Assembly (NCBI RefSeq): GCF_014678725.1
Contig: NZ_CP061497.1
Location: 1,070,001 to 1,134,000, forward strand
DNA: 64,000 nt
From: Thermomonas sp. XSG
GTDB lineage: Bacteria > Pseudomonadota > Gammaproteobacteria > Xanthomonadales > Xanthomonadaceae
Reading direction: 5' to 3'
Each line of letters starts with the position of its first letter. Position 1 is the first letter of the stretch. Under the pieces are notes generated by a model that was given only the letters and a program-made list of their open reading frames with translations, did no database searches and had not been told where the DNA came from. Shown here in pieces: positions 30,077-38,993 of the stretch. The position numbers and the translations under genes are program-made.

Positions 30077-31198
30077 GTGCGCATAATATTTTTTACCCCA
30101 CAACTATCAAGTGGTGGCGCACAACAAGTTGCGATATTACTTTCTTCCGCCATGGCATCACTGGGCCACGAGGTCACGATTGCACCTCCCTCGCTAGCGG
30201 GCGAGCTGGCGTCAAAAGTGAATCGACATTGCTCATTATTTGACCTGAAATCAAGCAAACCCATCAAAGCTCGGCGAAATCTCGCAGCGCTTGTAAACGA
30301 ACTAAATCCGGATGCCGTCATTTGCTTTGGAATCTATACTGGAATTGCAGCCGCCTTGTCCAGCCTGAGCTGGCGCAATACCCCAGCCCTAGTAATTCGC
30401 AACGAAAACAACCTGCACATCGATTGGCAGCAAGGCACTTGGCTCAATCGAATTATTGGCCCCCACCTGTCCCGCTGGGCCGCACGAAAGGCGCACGTGA
30501 TCGCGGTATCTCAATCACTCGCCCAGCCGACGGCTGATTTTCTTCGCATCCCATCATCACGACTGACCACGATCCTCAACCCGGTCATCGATGACTCGGC
30601 GCCACAAATCACTGGGACGGAGGAGACACTGCATCCATGGCTAAGGGATAAATCTGTCCCCACATTCGTTGCGATGGGGCGACTGGAACATCAAAAAGGA
30701 TTCGACGTGCTCATTGACGCGTTCTCGCGCGCAAGAAAGAGGACCGATGCACGCTTGATCATCTTTGGGAAGGGGGCACTTCGTGACACCCTACAAAATC
30801 AAATCGCATCCTGCGGAATGAACGAATCCATATGCCTCGCAGGCTTCACGCCGCACGCCATCTCCCAGATGTCTGCTGCACATGCTTTTGTGCTCAGCTC
30901 GCGCTTTGAAGGCTTCGGCCTGGTGCTAGTGGAAGCGATGTTGGCGGGTACGAAAGTGATATCCACGAGCTGTGATTTCGGCCCGTCTGAGCTGCTGGAA
31001 GATGGACGCTATGGGAAGCTAGTCCCCGTCGATGACGCCCAAGCGCTTGCCGATGCCATATTGCAATCCATCAAGGAGCCATGGACCGCCGAGCGCCCCA
31101 GCGAGCAATGGTTTTCACAGTTCACAGCATCCGAAGCCGCACGCCAGCATCTCGCGTTGATCGAAAAATTACGCAGCGACTCGGGCAATTTCAGCTAA
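30077..31198 (+). CDS. Glycosyltransferase family 4
   Basis: This 373-residue GT-B enzyme has the N-terminal FTPQLSSGGAQQVAILLS pattern and a C-terminal donor domain with FVAMGRLEHQKGFDVLIDAF and the E-x7-E motif in SRFEGFGLVLVEAM. It would transfer a sugar from a nucleotide donor. It starts with GTG at 30077. Its base composition is much lower in GC than the rest of the window, most strongly in the first 300 bases, with many codons rare in this genome; it is probably recently acquired. Its 3' end overlaps the opposing GT2 gene by 30 bases. Confidence 0.9.
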   Translation: MRIIFFTPQLSSGGAQQVAILLSSAMASLGHEVTIAPPSLAGELASKVNRHCSLFDLKSSKPIKARRNLAALVNELNPDAVICFGIYTGIAAALSSLSWRNTPALVIRNENNLHIDWQQGTWLNRIIGPHLSRWAARKAHVIAVSQSLAQPTADFLRIPSSRLTTILNPVIDDSAPQITGTEETLHPWLRDKSVPTFVAMGRLEHQKGFDVLIDAFSRARKRTDARLIIFGKGALRDTLQNQIASCGMNESICLAGFTPHAISQMSAAHAFVLSSRFEGFGLVLVEAMLAGTKVISTSCDFGPSELLEDGRYGKLVPVDDAQALADAILQSIKEPWTAERPSEQWFSQFTASEAARQHLALIEKLRSDSGNFS

Positions 31199-32005
31199 CG
31201 CCCTGATTGGCACCAGCGAGCGGTAGCGCAATGCCCGAAGGCAAGCACGGGCAATCAACGCCGGCAATTTCGTGGCGCACATCACCCACCTTTGGAATCC
31301 CGCGCCCGCAAGCTTGCGCACCAACATCCAGTGCGACCCGACCAGAAAACGCTCGTAGGCCGCACTGGCCTGCCCGCTGCTGGCAGATCCGGCGTGGCGC
31401 AACCAGACCTCATCCAGCAACACCAGCGCCCCGCCCTGCCTGCGCCAGCGCCATGACAGCTCGACGTCCTCGCCGTACATGAAGAAGTCCTCGTCGAACA
31501 AGGGCGAAGCGTGGTCGGTACGTCGCACCAGCAGGCAACAACCGCTGAGGTAGGCAACGCTGCCCGGCAACGGGCGACCGGTCACCAGCGCCAGCCATCG
31601 TTGGTAGTACAGCCACCCCTGAATTTGGCCACCCTGGAGAATTCGGGGGGCCACCAGCGCCGGTACGGTACTGTCGCGGGGCAGCGCGGCAAGCAGCGCC
31701 GCACGCATGCCGGGCAATACCTCCGCATCGTTGTTGACCAGCAGGAGGGGGCCGGCATGGCCCCTGCGCTCCAGCTCGGACAGGGCGGCATTCATGCCCT
31801 TGCCGAACCCGAGGTTGGTTTGATTGGCGACAAGCTGCACGCGCGGCTCCCCGGCGTAGCGGGCGGCAAGCGCCCGCAGGCTGTACCCCTCGTCCGCGGA
31901 GTTGTCCCAAACCAGAACCGGCGCCCACCCATCGGCCAGCAGGCTGTCGATGCACCTTGCGGTCAGTTCCGGCTTCCGGAAGTGGATGGTGATGGCGGCG
32001 GTCAT
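31169..32005 (-). CDS. Glycosyltransferase family 2 (rhamnosyltransferase-like)
   Basis: This 278-residue GT-A enzyme has the order typical of the WbbL/RfbF-type group: TIHFRKPELTARCIDSL at the N-terminus, LVWDNSADEG, NLGFGKGMNAAL, the LLVNNDAEV metal-binding motif near 95, then PLFDEDFFMYGEDVELSWR near 180. Rhamnose as the donor is only a guess from the family. It is the last gene of a five-gene minus-strand operon, starting within the stop of the preceding GT4 gene (ATGA), and its end overlaps the opposing GT4 gene. Confidence 0.9.
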   Translation of the reverse strand: MTAAITIHFRKPELTARCIDSLLADGWAPVLVWDNSADEGYSLRALAARYAGEPRVQLVANQTNLGFGKGMNAALSELERRGHAGPLLLVNNDAEVLPGMRAALLAALPRDSTVPALVAPRILQGGQIQGWLYYQRWLALVTGRPLPGSVAYLSGCCLLVRRTDHASPLFDEDFFMYGEDVELSWRWRRQGGALVLLDEVWLRHAGSASSGQASAAYERFLVGSHWMLVRKLAGAGFQRWVMCATKLPALIARACLRALRYRSLVPIRALAEIARVAA

Positions 32006-33030
32006 GCGTTCCCTTCCAGAAGGTCGTGATACGTCTGGATATAGGCGTCGCCCATCTTGCTTTCCCGGAAATGGGCCGCGGCCATCTCGCGCGCAGCAGC
32101 ACCGCACGCAAGGCGCAGCTGCCGATCCGTCGCCATGGCTCGTGCAGCCTCTGCAAATGCCAGAACTTCCTCTCGCTTGCACAGCAGGCCCGTTCTGCCA
32201 TGCGCAACTACCTCTTCGACGGACGTCCCCTGCATCGCAATGACAGACAGGCCGCAAGCCATAGCCTCGATGGCAACCAACGGCAGCCCCTCGCTACGCG
32301 ACGGGAACAGAAACGCATCCGCACCTTGCATCGCAGCAACTACCTGCGGCCCTGTCAGGCGCCCCACGTCATGCATGTTTGACGGCATGGTGAGCTTGTC
32401 TTTTTCCGCCGCCGGGCCGCCGGTGTACTGCAATTCAAATTCGCCCCCCAACTCACGCATGATCGGGGCCAGCAGATCCACGCCTTTACGCGCCATCCAG
32501 CTGCCGACATAGAGCAGACGAAACGGTTCACCCGGTTGCCGCACGCGGTTTCCGGGCCGAAACACCTCCGTATCGATGCCGTTGTAGATGACCTCCATCG
32601 GCACATCACACAGGGTCTGGCGGGCCATCTCGGCCACGAAGCGACTGACAGCCACTACCCGGTCGGCCCGGCGCAAGACACGGCGTTCAATGGGCGCAAT
32701 CCACCAGCGGTGATAGGCGGCGCGCAACCATCCCTTGTAAGGCTTCAATGCCGGGTCGTGGATCGAATGGTGCAGCGTCGCCACGACCGGCAATTGCCGG
32801 GGGATGAAGCGCGGATGCAGCCAGGTATTGATGTGGCAGACCGTCGCCCATTCCGGCGCCTTGGGCACGCGCACCGTCCAAGGCGCGTACTCCGCGCGTA
32901 GCGGCAACCATGTGATTTCTGCGCGCAGGCCACGCGCCCGCAGTCCAGCTACCAACCGCTCGGTGAACACGTCGGTGCCGGTGCATGTGCGTACGGCGGG
33001 AAACCAGATGGCGGGCGCGCTATCGGCCAT
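32002..33030 (-). CDS. Glycosyltransferase family 4
   Basis: This 342-residue GT-B enzyme has RLVAGLRARGLRAEI in the acceptor domain, VVAVSRFVAEM and VIYNGIDTEVFRP in the middle, and the donor-site E-x7-E in SEGLPLVAIEAMACGL. Sugar and linkage are unknown. It overlaps the methyltransferase gene upstream by 11 bases and the GT2 gene downstream by 4. Confidence 0.9.
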   Translation of the reverse strand: MADSAPAIWFPAVRTCTGTDVFTERLVAGLRARGLRAEITWLPLRAEYAPWTVRVPKAPEWATVCHINTWLHPRFIPRQLPVVATLHHSIHDPALKPYKGWLRAAYHRWWIAPIERRVLRRADRVVAVSRFVAEMARQTLCDVPMEVIYNGIDTEVFRPGNRVRQPGEPFRLLYVGSWMARKGVDLLAPIMRELGGEFELQYTGGPAAEKDKLTMPSNMHDVGRLTGPQVVAAMQGADAFLFPSRSEGLPLVAIEAMACGLSVIAMQGTSVEEVVAHGRTGLLCKREEVLAFAEAARAMATDRQLRLACGAAAREMAAAHFRESKMGDAYIQTYHDLLEGNA

Positions 33031-33751
33031 GGCCGCTCTTCTCGATACGATAGATCAAGGTAGGGATGAGCCCACGGAATCGTTTGAGCAGATTATCTGG
33101 AACCCGCCTCAACAATCGGGTCGCCAGCGCGCCCGGCCGCTCGATATCCAGCGTTTCCCGCAGTCCTTCAACGCAGATATTCCGATAGCTCACACCCGCT
33201 GTCGCCAGCATTGCCTCGATCTGCGCCAGCTCCAGCGGCTCGCAATCGTAAAGATCGCCTTTTCCTGACCATCGAAGGTAAGGCGTGCGCCACGGCTTCG
33301 GCAGCCAGCTGAGAAACTTCAGGCGGTAGTGCGGCTCGGTCAGCATCCAGCGGTTGGGTACGGCCAGATAGACACAACCACCGGCTCTCAACACACGGCG
33401 GATCTCGCGCAAGTGCGTCAGTTGCGCCTCCTTGTCACCTACATGCTCGATGACGTGATTGCTGATCACCACGTCGAATCTAGCGTCTTCGAACGGGAGT
33501 TCGACGCCCTGCACCGGGATGTAGTCGTAGCCTGCGTGAACCTGCCGATTGTCGTGCACATCTACCGCGGTGACATTGCAGGACAGGGTTGGATGCGTTC
33601 CGAAATAATGTGCAATTCCACCGGAGCCAGTCCCGATCTCCAGCAACTCCAGCGGATTTGCCCCGGGCTTCAGGCCCAACAGGCGCTCGATCTTGAGTGC
33701 CTTGGGCTTGCGCGATGCCAGATCGGTGACGGCATGTGCTTGGCGGTTCAT
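33020..33751 (-). CDS. Class I SAM-dependent methyltransferase
   Basis: This 243-residue protein has the SAM-binding motif LLEIGTGSGGIAHYF near residue 36, VTAVDVHD, FDVVISNHVIEHVGD near 95 and the LREIRRVLRAGGCVYLAVPNR strand-helix. It is of the Methyltransf_11/23 type often found in glycan clusters. The acceptor is probably a sugar or lipid-linked glycan (inference from context). Overlaps both neighbours in the five-gene operon. Confidence 0.88.
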   Translation of the reverse strand: MNRQAHAVTDLASRKPKALKIERLLGLKPGANPLELLEIGTGSGGIAHYFGTHPTLSCNVTAVDVHDNRQVHAGYDYIPVQGVELPFEDARFDVVISNHVIEHVGDKEAQLTHLREIRRVLRAGGCVYLAVPNRWMLTEPHYRLKFLSWLPKPWRTPYLRWSGKGDLYDCEPLELAQIEAMLATAGVSYRNICVEGLRETLDIERPGALATRLLRRVPDNLLKRFRGLIPTLIYRIEKSGHGR

Positions 33752-34938
33752 ATGTCAGCCGCCTGCATCGCATCCGCGGCCCCACCACCGATGCTCAGGC
33801 TGGTCCGCAGGGATGCACCGAACCGCAGCCAGGCAAACTGCCGGGCGAAGTCCTGCGCGCGTGTACGCCATGCGCCTTCGCCATCACGCAACACGGCGAG
33901 CGCGGCATCGCGCAAGCCATCGTAATCGCCAGGGGCGATCAGCCTCCCGGAACGCCCTTCCGCCACTGCATCCACGATGCCTCCTGTGGCGAAGGCGACG
34001 GTCGGCAGGCCATGCGCCGCGGCTTCGATGGCCACCATGCCGAAACCCTCAGGGTCGCCCGGCAGTTCGCGGACCGGGAACACATGCAGGGCCGCGGATT
34101 CGTACGCACAGGCAAGCGCTTGCGGATCGGTGATGACGCCCAGGAAGCGGAGGTGCCGGCCGACGCCCGCGGCATCCGCCGTGGCCTGGATGCTGTCGCG
34201 GGATTGCACGCCCGCCAGCAGGGAGTCGGTCGGCGCATCGCCAATCACGGCAAGCACGACATCCGGTGCCGCGTGCACGATGCCCGGCAAGGCGTTGCGA
34301 ACGAACTCCAGCAGCCCCTTGCGGCGGGTCAACCGGCCGATGGACAGCAGTACACGGGCGTCCCCTAGAGCGTGCTGTTCGCGAAACCGCTGCAGGGCTT
34401 CAGGCGCCTGCGGCGCTTCTGGCAAGGTCACGCCGGGATGCACGATGCGCAGCCTATCCTCGCTGACACCCAGCGCGCAGACCAAGTCCGCGGTAGGCCG
34501 GCTGTTGGCGACCACCACGTCCATGCGACGCAGCACTGGGTACCAGAAGGCCCGGTAGACCGGATGTCGCACTGCAACGTCCAATCCGTGCACATAGGCC
34601 GCCGCCCGCGCACCGCACGCTCGGGCGGCCAACCAGGCAGCCGGTGCAGTTAATCCGCTACCGGCCAGCACAACCTGCGGGCGCTGTCGCCGTGCCAGCC
34701 GCAGCGCCCGCCAGGCAGACGCCAGCAGGAAGCGAGGCAGCGGGCGCAGCGGAACTTCGCTCAATCCGATATTCGCAGGCTTGAGCGCAGCAGAACCCTG
34801 CGGGCCGATGACCTGCACCTGCGCCCGCCGCGACAGTTCATCGGCGATGTGCCAGTTCAACCGCTCCATGCCGCCCACCAGCGGCGGCAGGTTGCGGGTG
34901 ATGTGGAGGATGCGGGGCGGCGGGGCGTTATCAGCCAT
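33748..34938 (-). CDS. Glycosyltransferase family 4
   Basis: This 396-residue GT-B enzyme starts with ILHITRNLPPLVGGMERLNWHIAD, a pattern of GT4 enzymes acting on surface polysaccharides, and has VLLSIGRLTRRKGLLEFV and the E-x7-E motif in DPEGFGMVAIEAAAHGLP. Donor unknown. It overlaps the upstream GT2 gene by 8 bases and the downstream methyltransferase gene by 4, so the operon is translationally coupled. Confidence 0.92.
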   Translation of the reverse strand: MADNAPPPRILHITRNLPPLVGGMERLNWHIADELSRRAQVQVIGPQGSAALKPANIGLSEVPLRPLPRFLLASAWRALRLARRQRPQVVLAGSGLTAPAAWLAARACGARAAAYVHGLDVAVRHPVYRAFWYPVLRRMDVVVANSRPTADLVCALGVSEDRLRIVHPGVTLPEAPQAPEALQRFREQHALGDARVLLSIGRLTRRKGLLEFVRNALPGIVHAAPDVVLAVIGDAPTDSLLAGVQSRDSIQATADAAGVGRHLRFLGVITDPQALACAYESAALHVFPVRELPGDPEGFGMVAIEAAAHGLPTVAFATGGIVDAVAEGRSGRLIAPGDYDGLRDAALAVLRDGEGAWRTRAQDFARQFAWLRFGASLRTSLSIGGGAADAMQAADI

Positions 34939-35794
34939 CGCGCCTGTAGGTCAGGTTGGTGATCTGCTCGGAAATCAGTCCGATCAGGAAGACGATCACC
35001 GCCGCGCTGAACAGTAATGTGCTCATGTTGGTGAGCCTGCCCTGCGTGGCGAAGGTGTAGCCATACCAGCCGAGCGCCGCCAGGAAGAACGCCGCGGCCG
35101 TCGGCGCGAACAGCTTCAACGGCGAGTACAGGCTGGCGATCTTGAAGATGATCAGCAGGAAGCGGACGCCGTCCTTGAACGGGCGGATGTGGCTGCCGTT
35201 GCCTACCCGCTTGGCCACCGGGATCGGCACATAGGCCACCGGGTAAGCGCTGCGGAAGAACGCCATGGTGCTGGTGGTGGGATAGCTGAAGCCGTTGGGC
35301 AACAGGTGCAGGAACTCCTTGAACTTGTCTGCTCGCACGGCGCGGAAGCCGGAAGTGAGGTCCGCGATGCGGTGGCCGGTCATCCAGCTGGCCAGACGAT
35401 TGTAGAAGCCGTTGGCCAGGCCGCGGTGCAGGTTGGCCTGTCCACTGCGGTCGCGCGCACCAACCACCATGTCGTAGCCTTCGTCGAGCTTGTCCAGCAG
35501 CGCGCGCACATGGCCCGCTCCGTGTTGCCCGTCGGCATCCATGAACACCAGTACCTCGCCGCTGGCCGCCCGCGCACCGCGCTTGATGGCGGCGCCGTTG
35601 CCCATGGAATACGGTGAGGACAGCACCCTGGCGCCGGCGTCGGCGGCGACCCGCGCGGTGTCGTCGGTGGACCCGTCGTCCACGACGATGATCTCCGCCT
35701 CCGGATAGGCCACCCGCAGCGCCGGCAAGGTGCCACGCAGGCCCTCGGCCTCGTTCTTGGCCGGCAGGATGATGCTCAGTATTCGGTTCCCCAT
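34931..35794 (-). CDS. Polyprenyl-phosphate-type glycosyltransferase family 2 (DPM1-like)
   Basis: This 287-residue protein has a GT-A catalytic domain with SIILPAKNEAEGL, IIVVDDGSTDDT near 35-46, VLFMDADGQH near 82-91 and the LTSGFRAVRADKF acceptor motif, followed by two C-terminal membrane helices (about 225-275). This matches enzymes that load a sugar on undecaprenyl phosphate or dolichyl phosphate (ArnC/DPM1/GtrB group). Such an enzyme could supply the lipid-linked donor for a GT-C transferase like the one encoded at 23060. It is the first gene of the minus-strand operon and lacks an obvious Shine-Dalgarno sequence. Confidence 0.9.
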   Translation of the reverse strand: MGNRILSIILPAKNEAEGLRGTLPALRVAYPEAEIIVVDDGSTDDTARVAADAGARVLSSPYSMGNGAAIKRGARAASGEVLVFMDADGQHGAGHVRALLDKLDEGYDMVVGARDRSGQANLHRGLANGFYNRLASWMTGHRIADLTSGFRAVRADKFKEFLHLLPNGFSYPTTSTMAFFRSAYPVAYVPIPVAKRVGNGSHIRPFKDGVRFLLIIFKIASLYSPLKLFAPTAAAFFLAALGWYGYTFATQGRLTNMSTLLFSAAVIVFLIGLISEQITNLTYRRDG

Positions 35795-35910
35795 GGGGTT
35801 AGGTTAGCGCGAACGGCTGACGTCAGGGCCGGCCGCGCGCGGCTCCCCGCCCTGGCCGTCCGCCACGCCCCGGGGGCCGGACCACAGCCGCCGCGAGCCG
35901 CGGGGCCGCG

Positions 35911-35940
35911 TTGGGCCTTGTTATGCGTTTACGCTAAAGT
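35911..35940 (+). promoter_or_regulatory. Probable sigma-70 promoter of pilBCD
   Basis: TTGGGC (35911-35916) and TAAAGT (35935-35940) are separated by 18 bases and lie about 30 bases before the pilB ATG. It is in the 176-base gap that separates pilB from the divergent glycan operon. Confidence 0.45.
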
Positions 35941-35970
35941 CGCACCGTTCCCGTGGAGATCGCCTGACCA

Positions 35971-37695
35971 ATGAGCACCGCCCCCACTGCCAATCTGATG
36001 GGCATCACCGGGATCGCCCGGCGCCTGGTGCTGGACGGCGCCCTGGACGAGGCCGTCGCGCGCAAGGCGATGGACGGCGCGACCGCCGAGAAGATGCCGA
36101 TGGCGTCCTACCTGGCCGATCGCCGGCTGGTGACGCCCGGGGCACTGGCAGCCGCCAACTCCATCGAGTTCGGCATGCCGCTGGTGGATGCGCTGGCCAT
36201 CGACCCGGCCCAGTCCGCGATCACGCTGGTCAAGGAAGAGTTGCTGCGCAAGCACCAGGTGCTGCCGCTGTTCAAGCGCGGCAACCGGCTGTTCGTGGGC
36301 ACGGCCGACCCCACCAACAACCGCGCGCTGGATGACATCAAGTTCCAGACCAACCTGACGGTGGAACCGATCCTGGTGGACGCCGACCGGATCAAGCGTT
36401 GCCTGGACCAGTGGCTGGAGGCCGCCGACGCGATGGCCGACGACCTGGCCGACGCCGACGGTCTGGACGGCCTGGAGGTCGGCGGCGGCGACGACGACCT
36501 GAGCAGCGATACCGGCGTGGACGCCAAGGGCGAGGACACCCCGGTCGTCAAGTTCGTCAACAAGGCGCTGGTGGACGCCATCCGCCGCGGCGCCTCGGAC
36601 ATCCACTTCGAGCCGTACGAGACGGACTACCGGGTGCGCTTCCGCATCGACGGCATCCTGAAGACGTTCAAGAAGGTGCCGGTGAAGCTGCACGCGCGCA
36701 TCGCCGCGCGCCTGAAGGTGATGGCCCAGCTGGATATCGCCGAAAAGCGCATCCCGCAGGACGGCCGCATCAAGCTCAACATCAGTAAGACCAAGCAGAT
36801 CGACTTCCGCGTCAGCACCCTGCCCACCCTGTTCGGCGAGAAGATCGTGCTGCGTATCCTGGACGGCAGCGCCGCCAAGATGGGCATCGAGAAGCTGGGC
36901 TACGAGCCGGACCAGCAGAAGCTGTTCCTGGACAGTATCCACAAGCCCTACGGCATGGTGCTGGTCACCGGCCCCACCGGCTCCGGCAAGACGGTGAGCC
37001 TGTACACCGCGCTGGGCATCCTCAACGACGAGACCCGCAACATCAGCACGGTCGAGGACCCGGTGGAAATCCGCCTGCCGGGCGTCAACCAGGTGCAGCA
37101 GAACGCCAAGCGCGGCATGACCTTCGCCGCCGCGCTGCGCAGCTTCCTGCGCCAGGACCCGGACGTGATCATGGTGGGCGAAATCCGCGACCTGGAAACC
37201 GCGGAGATCGCGGTGAAGGCGGCGCAGACCGGCCACATGGTGCTGTCCACCCTGCACACCAACGACGCGCCGCAGACCATCGCGCGCTTGATGAACATGG
37301 GCATCGCGCCCTACAACATCACCAGCTCGGTGAACCTGGTCATCGCCCAGCGCCTGGTGCGCCGCCTGCACGACTGCAAGCGCGCGGTGCACCTGCCCGA
37401 GCACGCCCTGGCGGCTGAAGGCTTCACTGCCGACGAGATCCACGCCGGCATCACGGTCTATGAGGCGGTGGGTTGCGAGGAGTGCACCGGCGGCTACAAG
37501 GGCCGCGCCGGCATCTACCAGGTGATGCCGATGACCGAGGAAATCCAGCAGATCGTGCTGGCTGGTGGTAATGTCCAGCAGCTGACCGAGGCTTCCCTGC
37601 GCAGCGGCGTCCGCGATCTGCGGCGCTCAGCGCTGGACAAGGTGAAACAGGGGATCACCAGCCTCATCGAGATCAACCGCGTCACCAAGGATTGA
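35971..37695 (+). CDS. pilB: Type IV pilus extension ATPase PilB
   Basis: This 574-residue GspE-family ATPase powers pilus assembly at the inner-membrane base. It has the N-terminal MshEN-type domain, then Asp and His boxes, Walker A GPTGSGKT near residue 333 and GEIRDLETAEIA with the Walker B region. The C-terminal metal site usually has two CxxC pairs; here the second is intact (CEEC in GCEECTGGYKG) but the first reads RRLHDCK, with only one cysteine. GGAG precedes the ATG. It is followed by pilC after 11 bases. Confidence 0.97.
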   Translation: MSTAPTANLMGITGIARRLVLDGALDEAVARKAMDGATAEKMPMASYLADRRLVTPGALAAANSIEFGMPLVDALAIDPAQSAITLVKEELLRKHQVLPLFKRGNRLFVGTADPTNNRALDDIKFQTNLTVEPILVDADRIKRCLDQWLEAADAMADDLADADGLDGLEVGGGDDDLSSDTGVDAKGEDTPVVKFVNKALVDAIRRGASDIHFEPYETDYRVRFRIDGILKTFKKVPVKLHARIAARLKVMAQLDIAEKRIPQDGRIKLNISKTKQIDFRVSTLPTLFGEKIVLRILDGSAAKMGIEKLGYEPDQQKLFLDSIHKPYGMVLVTGPTGSGKTVSLYTALGILNDETRNISTVEDPVEIRLPGVNQVQQNAKRGMTFAAALRSFLRQDPDVIMVGEIRDLETAEIAVKAAQTGHMVLSTLHTNDAPQTIARLMNMGIAPYNITSSVNLVIAQRLVRRLHDCKRAVHLPEHALAAEGFTADEIHAGITVYEAVGCEECTGGYKGRAGIYQVMPMTEEIQQIVLAGGNVQQLTEASLRSGVRDLRRSALDKVKQGITSLIEINRVTKD

Positions 37696-37706
37696 AGGGG
37701 AGCGCC

Positions 37707-38975
37707 ATGTCCGCACGCAAGGCCGCCATCGGCAGGGTCCGCGAGAAAGCCGAAGCCCACCGGTTGAACGCGCTGGATGAGTTCGTCTGGGAGGGCCGCG
37801 ACAAGCGCGGCAAGGTGATGAAGGGCGAGCAGATGGCGCGCAACGCCAACCTGCTGCGCGCGGAGCTGCGCCGGCAGGGCATCACCCCGACCGTGGTCAA
37901 GGCGAAGCCGAAACCCCTGTTCGGCGGCGGGGCGAAAAAGATCTCGCCGCGCGACATCGCCGTATTCAGCCGCCAGATCGCCACCATGATGAAGTCCGGC
38001 GTACCGATCGTGCAGGCCCTCGAGATCATCGGTGGCGGCAACAAGAACCCGGCAATGAAGAAGATGGTCAACAGTCTGCGCACCGACATCGAGGGCGGCG
38101 CCTCCATCTTCGAGGCGATGAGCCAGTTCCCGGTCCAGTTCGATGAGCTGTACCGCAACCTGGTGCGCGCCGGCGAGTCTTCCGGCGTGCTGGAAACGGT
38201 GCTGGAAACCATCGCCACCTACAAGGAAAACATCGAGAGCATCAAGGGCAAGATCAAGAAGGCGCTGTTCTACCCGGCCGCGGTGGTCGCAGTGGCGATC
38301 CTGATCAGCGCAGTGCTGATGATCTTCGTGGTGCCGATTTTCCGGGAGACCTTCTCGAGCTTCGGTGCGGACCTGCCGGCGTTCACCAACCTGGTGTTCG
38401 GCATCTCCGACATCGTTGTGAAATGGTTCTGGCTGATCGGCATCGTCATCGCCGCCGCCGTGGGCTTCTTCATCTTCTCCTACAAGCGCTCCGAGAAGCT
38501 GCAGCACACCGTCGACCGGCTGATGCTGAAGATCCCGGTGATCGGCAAGGTGCTGCACGAGTCCGCGATCGCCCGCTTCGCCCGCACGCTGGCGCTGACC
38601 TTCCGTGCCGGCGTGCCGCTGGTGGAGGCGCTGGACAACGTGGCAGGCGCGACCGGCAGCATGGTCTACCAAAAGGCCGTGATGCAGATCAAAGACGACG
38701 TGGCGGTGGGCTATCCGGTCAACGTGGCGATGAAGCAGGTCAACCTGTTCCCGCACATGGTGGTGCAGATGACCGCGATCGGCGAGGAAGCCGGCGCGCT
38801 GGATACCATGCTGCTGAAGGTGGCGGAATTCTACGAGGAAGAGGTTAGCAACACCGTCGACGCGCTGAGCAGTCTGATCGAACCGATGGTGATGGTGATC
38901 ATCGGCGGCCTGGTCGGCTCGATCGTGGTGGCCATGTACCTGCCGATCTTCAAGATCGCCATGACGGTGATGTAA
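37707..38975 (+). CDS. pilC: Type IV pilus inner-membrane platform protein PilC
   Basis: This 422-residue protein has the duplicated T2SS-F domain, each with a cytoplasmic helical bundle and membrane helices: ISPRDIAVFSRQIATMMKSG near 76, and IARFARTLALTFRAGVPL near 288. It couples PilB rotation to pilin insertion. The N-terminus is slightly longer than usual, with a basic first 20 residues. GGGGAGC is the ribosome binding site for the ATG at 37707; an upstream ATG at 37692 would overlap the pilB stop. pilD follows after 18 bases. Confidence 0.97.
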   Translation: MSARKAAIGRVREKAEAHRLNALDEFVWEGRDKRGKVMKGEQMARNANLLRAELRRQGITPTVVKAKPKPLFGGGAKKISPRDIAVFSRQIATMMKSGVPIVQALEIIGGGNKNPAMKKMVNSLRTDIEGGASIFEAMSQFPVQFDELYRNLVRAGESSGVLETVLETIATYKENIESIKGKIKKALFYPAAVVAVAILISAVLMIFVVPIFRETFSSFGADLPAFTNLVFGISDIVVKWFWLIGIVIAAAVGFFIFSYKRSEKLQHTVDRLMLKIPVIGKVLHESAIARFARTLALTFRAGVPLVEALDNVAGATGSMVYQKAVMQIKDDVAVGYPVNVAMKQVNLFPHMVVQMTAIGEEAGALDTMLLKVAEFYEEEVSNTVDALSSLIEPMVMVIIGGLVGSIVVAMYLPIFKIAMTVM

Positions 38976-38993
38976 GCAGGACACCTCTCCCAG

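Noticed and set aside
35821-35910. GC-rich segment before pilB as a small RNA or operator
   Set aside because: It has several short palindromes (such as CCGGCCGCGCGCGGC) but these are expected at this GC content and no promoter or terminator frames a transcript.
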